The notes below the pieces were generated by a model that was not told the DNA's origin, did no database searches, and was given only the letters and a program-made list of their open reading frames with translations. This document shows, one piece after another, positions 56,506 to 64,000 of a DNA stretch of 64,000 nt. Source of the DNA: Chamaecrista fasciculata (Eukaryota > Streptophyta > Magnoliopsida > Fabales > Fabaceae); NCBI GenBank assembly GCA_003254925.1, contig QANZ01001473.1, forward strand, positions 7,720-71,719, written 5' to 3'. Position 1 is the stretch's first letter. The number at the start of each line of letters is the position of its first letter. Both the position numbers and the translations under genes were made by a program.

Positions 56506-57519
56506 TAAGTAAATTGTGGAAGCGGTAACCCCCTTGAAAATTATGAGTATCATACTGTATAGTTTTTCCTGTGTAGTGGTTGTTGTTGCTGGAGATAAAC
56601 ATAAGAGTATGATGCATGTTAAAATTACTTACAAAATGGATGCAGTGTTTGTGAAAATTTCTCCATGGATTTTATTTAGGATGAGGTTACAATTTATCTG
56701 CATCCAGTGGTGCTCTATTTTTTGTTACTCTTCGATGGTGCCTTTGGTTTTTCTTGTTAGTAATGTCAGTTTATATTATAACGGTAATTGATAATGTTGT
56801 CTGACCTGCTGAGGCTGACAAGTCAGGATCTTTCTTCTCATGTGAGGTCCAATATATTATGAAATTTCATAGTATTTTACTGGTAACTTGGGGACATTCT
56901 TAAAATGAATGTTCCTCCTCTGTTTAACAGTTATGGACTTATGGTAAAGTGGAAATTGATTTGAACCCCTTAATAGTTAATATGATCCTCTACTTGTCTT
57001 GTAAACCAATCTGATCGGAGATAATTCATTCGAAGAATTGAATTAAGCTCTCGATAGTCCAAATTTATGACGTGGTTGACTTAGTTTTGTATACCATTCC
57101 AATTAATGTCCGCTGCATATTGATGCGTTATTTTTACAGTATAAATTCATTATTCATTTGTCTAGGTTGATGCGTACTCGTATTCTGGAACACATTAGCA
57201 CTTGTTTTTGAATTGTCCCCATGATTTATTCACTTGACATATTATAGCCACTCGGTGAAATTTTCCATTAGAATACATCACATTCTCCACAAGTCAATCG
57301 GTAAAATATAAAAATATAAACTTTGACACATTCTCCTTAAGTCAATCGGTTGAACATTAAACTTTATAGCAACAAGGGGTGGACTTGGGATCAAAAGGGC
57401 TAATACAACTGTTTGAATAAAGTGTAATAAGTTAAATAAATGAATCCACGCCTCTGCCTCCATACTCATCAATCTCATTGTATTTGCAGAAGTACATGAG
57501 GTGGTGGAGAGTAAAATGG
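56506..57519. other. No gene seen
   Basis: Intergenic sequence. The frame at 56516-56791 adjoins the copia relic but has no recognisable domain in its own direction. Confidence 0.4.
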
Positions 57520-57910
57520 CCAATCATTTTAGCCAAGAACAAGAAAGAGCCAATTGGTCCTTTTCTTCTTGCCAATCACACTGATTGTAAAGTGTAAACC
57601 CACCCACACATCATACAGTCCAACCCCACTGGATTGAAGCCACTCATTGGGTGATAAATCATGCAGCATTCTGTTAGCTTTCCCCATAAATTAAACAACA
57701 CCACCAGCTGACAAAACTGGCTCATCAAATCATATTTCTGATGGAGGTGGAAGTAATAATGTGAATATGAATGGAGTAAGTTCTGATGAATAATGTGAAT
57801 GTGAATGGCTTCATGGCATTAGGAGCAAGTGGTTCTTGTGGCTGGGAAAAACCAATTGTTAGAAAAAGTTTACGCCATTCTTCTTCATGTTCTGCTTCTG
57901 ATGGCTTCAT
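57520..57910 (-). pseudogene. Decayed DUF7086-type gene
   Basis: On the minus strand, 57910 onward reads EEWRKLFLTIGFSQPQEP, comparable to WLSLSIGSSEAQ at the start of the intact gene at 58729-59352. Near 57520-57570 it reads RTNWLFLVLG, then shifts by one base into KMIGH, matching TNWLFLLLGKMIGH of the intact protein. CACCCACACA..CAGTCCAACC between them matches the CxxC region at the DNA level. Internal sequence is deleted and the frame is broken. It lies about 0.8 kb downstream of the intact copy in the same orientation. Confidence 0.65.
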
Positions 57911-58104
57911 GGCTAATTAATACGATAAAGAATTGATGATGATGAAGATGATACTATCTTTATGAAATTACACAGTAAAAGAAAGGGAAAGAGAAATGAA
58001 ATGGGTGGCCAAAACCGCAAGAAATCACAAAGGAATAGAATTCAAAGAAGCTACAATCATTCAAGAGCTTTTTGTAATGCACCATATATATATATATATA
58101 TATA

Positions 58105-58271
58105 CTAGGGCTTTGCGTGCCCTTTTATGTATGTAAAATAAATAAAGGACAAAATTGTTAACTTAGTAAAGAAAGAGAGACCAAATAGTAAATTTTCTCT
58201 TATTTTTAATTTCATAGACTATAGTTTTAAACATGGACAACCAGAAAGGGGTGGAGCCATATAATATAAGA
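58105..58271 (-). mobile_element. Mini-Helitron copy 7 (half hairpin)
   Basis: On the minus strand it starts TCTTATATTATATGGCTCC after an A and ends GGGCACGCAAAGCCCTAG before T. Only the distal half of the hairpin remains. Confidence 0.75.
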
Positions 58272-58728
58272 TATATATATAATGGGTGTCGAATAAAAAA
58301 AATAAAAATAATCAACTTGAATTTACACACTAAAAACAGGGTTGATTTACAGAGACTAATATTATTATCCAAGGCTTATCAACCAAATCTAGAGAAAACA
58401 TAAAACAAGAAGATTCAATTTCAAGATTGAAATCTGATATGCAAGACTAATTGAAGATAATATAAGTTTATACCTCAAAGATATGACATTCATCAAATAT
58501 TAAATTTAAACACAAAATACCATATTTTGACTCTAGCTATTAAAAAATAGTTGAATATAATTGCAAAAAGAACCCAACAAAATATGATATTTTTATCCGA
58601 GAAAATATAAACAAAACTTAAAATTTGTGTAAACCTTCCAACAAATAAAGAGATGAATGGTTCCGCCAAAAAAAAAACAGAGAGAGATGAATGAAGAATA
58701 TACTTCCTCTCTTGAAAATACAAAGAAT

Positions 58729-59352
58729 TTACGACAAGTTGAGATCAAAACAAGTGGCATCAGGATCAAGCTGTTTGCACAAATCCAAATAAGTTAAAAA
58801 AACCAATCGATCTTTGGCGCCAGTCCTATGAATGTCAGCATGCTTCAAGAAATACTTGAGATGTGTGAGCTTACAATGCCCAATCATTTTACCCAAAAGC
58901 AAGAACAACCAATTGGTGCTTCTCTTCTTTTTAATTTGAGGAGTCACAGATTTTTTGCACCCACACAACTTACAATCCAACCCTTGAGGATTCATCATCC
59001 ATTCCGGCGCACGTTGTTGCATTGCATCCTTATAGGTGGCCACGAAACCTCCCACTTCTGAAAACTTTTGTACCAAATCGTACTCAATTGTGTACACTTC
59101 TTTACATTGCTTGCATTCCACGTCTCCCTTTATTACTATTATGCCACGCTCTATTAAATCACTAAGCTTGTGTATCTTGACCCGTCTAGACTTGGCCCAT
59201 GGGTATGGTGGCTCTATTGTCTCTGTCCGTCCCTCTTTCGGGGGCCGGGCTCCCCGTCTCCGACCCCGCGGGCGTTCGGGCCGGGCTTGGGCTTCAGAAG
59301 AACCTATGGAGAGACTAAGCCAATCTCCCATATCTTCGAATGGTCTCTTCAT
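58729..59352 (-). CDS. DUF7086 domain protein, plant-specific, single exon
   Basis: Protein of 207 residues with function unknown. The start at 59352 is chosen because MKRPFED..WLSLSIG fits this family; the frame is open to an earlier ATG at 59553, which would add a hydrophobic, duplicated N-terminus. Order of features: LSLSI near 12-16, basic segment 26-43, PPYPWAKSRR (48-57) opening the conserved domain, CKQC (80-83), RAPEWMMNPQGLDCKLCGC (cysteines 127, 130, 132), STNWLFLLLGKMIGHC (145-160), HRTGAKDR and the final LDPDATCFDLNLS. The four or five cysteines suggest a metal-binding fold, and the terminal DLNLS resembles an EAR repression motif; both are inferences. A decayed relative lies downstream. 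A TATA box is at 59621-59630. Confidence 0.85.
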   Translation of the reverse strand: MKRPFEDMGDWLSLSIGSSEAQARPERPRGRRRGARPPKEGRTETIEPPYPWAKSRRVKIHKLSDLIERGIIVIKGDVECKQCKEVYTIEYDLVQKFSEVGGFVATYKDAMQQRAPEWMMNPQGLDCKLCGCKKSVTPQIKKKRSTNWLFLLLGKMIGHCKLTHLKYFLKHADIHRTGAKDRLVFLTYLDLCKQLDPDATCFDLNLS

Positions 59353-59388
59353 GGTTACCAAGATGAAAAACGCAAGCCTATCAAAACA

Positions 59389-59526
59389 AAAATCAAGAAA
59401 AGAAAAGATGCATATAGGCCTTATGGAATTAAACAATGAAGAAGAGGGAACGAAAGAAACAAAAATAAAGAAAAGAAAAGACGCATGCCTTATGGAATTT
59501 AACAATGAAGAAGAGGGAACGAAAGT
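59389..59526. repeat. 69-bp tandem duplication in the leader of the DUF7086 gene
   Basis: AGAAAAGAAAAGA..CCTTATGGAATT..AACAATGAAGAAGAGGGAA occurs twice with period about 69 upstream of the chosen start codon, creating the duplicated peptide seen if translation began at 59553. Confidence 0.75.
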
Positions 59527-59620
59527 AAATTTTCGTTTGTGTCGAGGGAACAAAACAGGGAGAAACCGCGAAAAACCAAAGACGAAATGTATGATGGATG
59601 GAATGACCTCTCTGTGATTA

Positions 59621-59630
59621 TTTATATAAA
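59621..59630 (-). promoter_or_regulatory. TATA box of the DUF7086 gene
   Basis: On the gene strand TTTATATAAATA lies about 270 bp before the chosen start codon at 59352, and about 70 bp before the alternative ATG at 59553. Confidence 0.45.
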
Positions 59631-59639
59631 TCGTGAGGC

Positions 59640-60215
59640 AGTTAAGATTTGGAATCTAACTTCAAGTTAAATTCAAGTTTTAAAAATATTGTTATTGTTA
59701 TATTATCTCAGTTGTTTAAATGTCACACGTTTCATATTTTATTAATTCAATAATTTTAAACTTCTAGTTACGTACGGCATATGCATTATCCTGCTACATA
59801 CAAATTTTTATATATTTGTTATTAAATTCCGTAGCAAAAATATGATCCACAAATAACCATAAGCTATTTAATTAATAAAATTTTATTAATACGTGGTAAT
59901 TAGAGAATTTTACCATAAAAATATAAAATTCGTATCTTAATTAAATTTTGATTAATTAGTTTATTGTCATCTTGTCCTTAGATTTCAAATCTCATCCCTA
60001 CTTTATTTTGTGAAATTGTTAGAATACCAGACAGGCGTAGTTATACAATATTTAAGCATAATCTTTTGTGAAGACAACATCGGTATCTTGAATAATTTTA
60101 TATTAATCTTAGATTTTTTCTCAGTTGTAAATGAAAAACAAAACAAAATTTGCCTACTTGCTGCATTTACCGATGGAAACACAGAAACTAAATAAATAAT
60201 AACAATAATAATAAA
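59640..60215. other. No gene seen; AT-rich
   Basis: AT-rich spacer upstream of the DUF7086 gene. No recognisable element. Confidence 0.45.
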
Positions 60216-60622
60216 GACTAAAGTGCACTTTTGGTCCTATAATTTTTGCTAAGGTCTCAATTTGGTTCCATAACTTTTTTTGTTGCACTTTTGGCTGCAT
60301 ATCTTTTGTTCAAGTTGCTGATTTGGTCCTGTGCTACACTTTTGGTCCTATATCTTTGGGTCATGTTGCAGAATTGATCTCATATTTTGGTTAGATTGCA
60401 AAATTGGTCTCATATCTTTAGATCAGGTGAGAGTGACGGTGAAACTTTTTGCAAAAATATGGGACCAATTCTGCAACCTAACCAAAAGATATGAGACCAA
60501 AACTGATATGGGACCAAAATTGCAACATTTTGCAAAGATATGGACCAAAAGTGCAACAAAAAAAGTTATGGGACCAAATTGAAACCTGAGCAAAAGTTAT
60601 GGGACTAAAAATGTACTTTGAC
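60216..60622. mobile_element. Mutator-like foldback element, 407 bp
   Basis: Left arm GACTAAAGTGCACTTTTGG..TCAATTTGGTTCCATAAC, right arm inverse ending AATGTACTTTGAC. It belongs with the 40649-41189 family. It sits in an (AAT)n tract on both sides, which hides the exact target duplication. Confidence 0.7.
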
Positions 60623-60676
60623 AATAATAATAATAGTAGACTAGTAGTAGTAATAATGATAATGTTTTCTTTATGG

Positions 60677-61338
60677 CATAGTGCGAAAAACCGGACCGCC
60701 ATTGAACCGGTGGAAGGCTCGAGTCACTGGTTCAATGGTTCAACCGCTGGGTCACTGGTTCAACCGGTTGAGCCGGTTTACTTAAAAAGTACATTTTCAA
60801 ATATACATATTCATTAAATACACATTAATATCTTAAAATTAAACACGTTGGTACCCTTTAGAGCTATTTTGCCATTTTAACCATAACAAATTTTGTAAAA
60901 ATTACATATTGACCCCAATTTTTTTAAAAAAATTTCATTTTAGTCCCTAGATAATATGTATCCAGGGACCAATTTGTACTTTTTAGCAATTTTTTTGGGG
61001 TCAATATGTAATTTTTGCAAAATTTTTCGGGTCAAACCGGTTCACGGTTCATCAAATATATATTGATATATTACAATAATTTAAATTTAAAGTAAAAATT
61101 AAACATAACATATGTCCATCACATATAATAAGTGTCAAATATTTAAATTTTATTTTTTTTTTAAATTTTTTCAAATATTTCTGGGTCAACCGGTTTCCGG
61201 TTTAACCGGCCGGTTCGGGCGGTTTGACCCGGTTCACCACCGGGTCAATTGCAGGCCAATATTTTAATTTTTCCGGACCGGACTGGTATCCGGTTCACCG
61301 GTTGAACCGGCCGGTCCGGTCCAGTTTTTTCAACTATG
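60677..61338. mobile_element. hAT-like element, 662 bp, 8-bp target duplication, CCGGTT-rich ends
   Basis: Left end CATAGTGCGAAAAACCGGAC and right end (inverted) CATAGTTGAAAAAACTGGAC form short terminal inverted repeats. The exact 8-bp CTTTATGG flanks both sides (60669-60676, 61339-61346), as for hAT transposases. Both ends hold many CCGGTT/AACCGG words, a typical subterminal arrangement for transposase binding. No coding capacity. Confidence 0.85.
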
Positions 61339-61581
61339 CTTTATGGAACAAAAATTATATAAATGCCGTATGAAAGCACAAAGAAAAAGTCAGGCAAATT
61401 TCAAAAGGTACAGGGAAAGAGTACTTAATGAGTTCATAAGAACTTAATTTACTTGCCTCTTGAATGAAAATCACAGCTAAACTTGCTAAATTTACACTAA
61501 TTATGCTACTATATAACTAATCCATACAGTTACATTACATCCATATTCAACCTCATTTATTTTTCTTGATTTGGATCAATT

Positions 61582-63051
61582 CTATTTCCTAATTTCATAG
61601 GGTGCTGGTGTTGCATTTGCAGGTAGTGGCCAAAATTGTGCATTCTTCACCTTCGATACGCTTGCCAATACACTCAATGGAGTCACATCTCCAACTACTG
61701 TCAGTTTTTTTGCTGCAAAGTCTATGTTGAAGGAAGTAACTCCTGCACATATAATAATAATAATAATCAGTAATCATTCTTTTTGAACTAACATTTCATA
61801 ATATCTATGTGTAAAGATCCAAAAACAGAATTGAGATGATTATATATATATATACCTTTCATTCTAGAGAGATGTTTCCTGAGTTTTCCTTCACAACCTC
61901 TGCAGTGCAGAGAAACCCTCAACACCACAACCTGCAACAAAATTCATACACTTAGCACCATGCATGTATAAAAGTATGATGGGAGCCTAGAGTGCAGAAT
62001 CATAAACAAGAATCATCATATATATATATATATTTGCTTAATGTTAAAAAATTAGAACTGGTCAAGCACTTCAGTATTTTGTATCTTTCTCTTCTCTAAA
62101 AAATCTAATGTTTATTAATTTTTTGTTTAATTTAAAAAAAGTTGAGAAAGAAAAAGACAAAGAACACTAGAGTGTTCCATCACTCTGATTTGTATTATTA
62201 CCGTGTATATATATAAAAAGAAAATCTACAGGGCACTTGAGCTCCTGGTTGTTAGATTTGATTAAACTGTCTTGAGACTTGTACAAATTTTTTTTTTTGG
62301 CATGAATCTCAAGATAATTTAATTAAATCTAAGGGTTGGGAGCTTGGTTGTTTTCTACAGGCTATAGCATAACCTTATATAGTAACAGTAGAGAGAGAAA
62401 AGACTGATATCTAACCTGGTCTGATGAATCAGGTTTTGGGAGAGAAGAGGAAGATGGTTTAGAAGAATGATGGTTGGGGTGATGTTGATGTTGAAGAACA
62501 GCTTGAGCCTTTTTTTTCTTGTTGTTAGTATCATCAAATGGAGTCAAAGCCAAGAATTGGTCATTATAATCTGATACACCATCCAATATGGAAGTTTCAG
62601 TGAGCAAGTATCTAGATGAACTTGGTGGAGTAGTATTGATCAAATCAGCAGCAGGTGGCCAAACCCAACTCCTTCCAATTACACTCTCAATTGGCTTTGA
62701 ACAATAACTTTTTGTGATGTGTTCACTCAGCTTTCCTCTAGTACTTTTCTTCTTTGAACTTCTCTTGCTCTCCTCACTTTGGTTTAAAGGTAAGCTTTTC
62801 TTGGCCTTCTGGGGTTGTTGATTGTTAGGTTTAGGATCTATGGGTGCCTTAGAAGAAGAAGGAGATGATGATGATGATGGTGGTGGAGAAGATGGGATTC
62901 TTCTTGAGTCTCTGATAATAGGGTTGTGGCGATCTATGGCTCGACCACCAAGTTGAATGGTGTTGGAAGATGATGAGGAGGCTTCATGATCCATACTGAG
63001 ACATATGGCTGTTGACGCTTGGGAAGCACAGAAGAGTTCAATGCCTTTCAT
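61582..63051 (-). CDS. NAKR2: NaKR-type heavy-metal-associated (HMA) domain protein, 3 exons
   Basis: Exons 62416-63051, 61856-61931 and 61582-61742, summing to 873 nt, 290 residues, phases consistent. The start at 63051 gives MKGIELFCASQASTAICLSM, the family's conserved N-terminus; an upstream in-frame ATG at 63141 is not used in relatives. Residues 21-212 are Ser/Pro/Lys-rich and contain IQLGGRAIDRHNPII and SVIGRSWVWPPAADLI. The HMA fold follows: VVVLRVSLHCRGCEGKLRKH with metal-binding Cys pair CRGC (about 222-225), then VTSFNIDFAAKKLTVVGD and VLASVSKVKNAQFWP. NaKR1, the studied member, is a phloem metal-binding protein required for sodium/potassium balance and long-distance transport of flowering signal; the exact role here is inferred. 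Assignment to NAKR2 rather than NAKR3 is uncertain. Confidence 0.93.
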
Positions 63052-64000
63052 ATTTGGATGTTGTTGATAGCAGAGAAGGAGAGTTGGTGATTTTTTGAAG
63101 AGAATCTGTCTAAACCAGAGAAGAAGATATAAAAGAGCCAACTTGATGAAAGAAGAAAGAGGAAGGATTGAAATGGAAAATTGCTTGGTTTTTCTTTATT
63201 TTAATATGATGAGGAGGAAGAGATAAGAAAGGCTTACATTTTCTTTCAAATATATGCTTGGATTTACGTTGTAATAATGTATGTACCTCCCAAGATAATT
63301 ACTATGAGGACCCCACTCTGCCACTCATAAAGATAAATTTATAAATAGCTTAACCATAACAAACTTTGCATCATCTCAAAATTCTCATGGGTGTTGTTTT
63401 TTTTTTAATAATTGTCAAAAATATCTTTTATTAGCATCAATCCTATTTGATATATTGTCTGACACTAAATATGATCATCTCTTTCAAAATAGGACTAATC
63501 ATTTTTAATTAGACTGAATCAGTGTTGGTTCATGAGTCTTCCATTTTACATATTTAGAGTACTTGCTATAATAACTTCGATTCCCCAACTTCTCTGTGCT
63601 TCATGAGTATGTGTTAAACAACTATACTTCCACATATGACACTATGATAGTCAAATGTTATAATATTAATCAGGAATTCCAAGCTCACTGAAAAATATAT
63701 CCATTCTTTAAATTGATGTTCTTTGGGTGCAGAATATGATGATTGATGACCCACATTGACATTAGATCAAACATCTTAAGTGCAGTCTGATGTAAAATAA
63801 TGTTAGAAACCAGAAATCTCAAATATGGTTCTTGAACTTCAGAATTATGCTCTCTTTGATTTTATAAACTAAAATTAGAGAAAGCACAATGAAAAGAAAA
63901 AGCTTCAAACCGGCATACATAAACAGTGAAACTGGAACACAATGAAACAAAAGATTCTAATGGAACAAATACTGCCAGTAAGTAAACCATTTGGAATTTT
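63052..64000. other. Promoter and upstream region of the NaKR-type gene
   Basis: A TATA-like motif on the gene strand (TATTTATAAA, 63338-63347) lies about 290 bp before the start codon. Beyond it AT-rich DNA continues to the window end without a recognised feature. Confidence 0.45.

Noticed and set aside
59353..59553. N-terminal extension of the DUF7086 protein from ATG 59553
   Set aside because: The extension is hydrophobic, derives from a 69-bp duplicated leader, and is not part of the family as I know it; kept as an unlikely alternative.
63052..63141. Upstream in-frame ATG of the NaKR-type gene
   Set aside because: Conserved family N-terminus begins MKGIELFCASQ at 63051.

Overview
The window is nuclear DNA of a dicot flowering plant. 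Genes have short exons and AT-rich GT-AG introns, intergenic DNA is very AT-rich, and plant-only families are present (a ZAT-type zinc finger, a kinesin-5B-type motor, chloroplast-targeted proteins, a DUF7086 protein and a NaKR-type HMA protein). The species cannot be named from sequence alone. Seven isolated single N characters mark gaps, all in or beside repeats.

Layout: 1-26 kb is gene-free repeat territory. It holds LTR pieces, a Ty3/gypsy integrase fragment, a tRNA-Asp-like sequence, a tandemly duplicated 1.1 kb unit with a 39-bp minisatellite, several foldback elements, short Helitrons and a deleted LINE. 26.8-38.4 kb is a compact cluster, all on the minus strand: ZAT11-type repressor, kinesin-5B (23 exons, 1047 aa) and plastid diaminopimelate epimerase (9 exons, 364 aa). 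38.4-43.5 kb is a block of three DNA transposons, two of which carry pieces of host genes. 49-64 kb alternates small genes with transposons: a TIGR01589-type small protein, a chloroplast TPR protein, a DUF7086 protein with a decayed relative beside it, and a NaKR-type protein.

The genes do not form a pathway. From memory, however, ZAT, KIN5B, DAPF, TPR and NaKR relatives lie close together at two Arabidopsis loci (around At2g37390-37430 and At3g53530-53600), so this looks like an old conserved block now inflated by transposons.

The most notable features are transposon-related. A family of about 180-bp elements has Helitron signatures (5' TC, a GC hairpin 7 nt before a 3' CTAG, insertion between A and T), with two tandem arrangements. 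A 1.73-kb PIF/Harbinger-like element carries an uninterrupted C-terminal coding segment of a type-2 metallothionein, with a 22-nt inverted duplication at the breakpoint. A 2.1-kb Mutator-like element with an exact 9-bp target duplication lies 72 bp upstream of the DAPF start codon, carries a broken ROH1/BPS1-like fragment and contains degenerate telomere-type repeats. All functional calls rest on reading motifs by eye; no database search was run.
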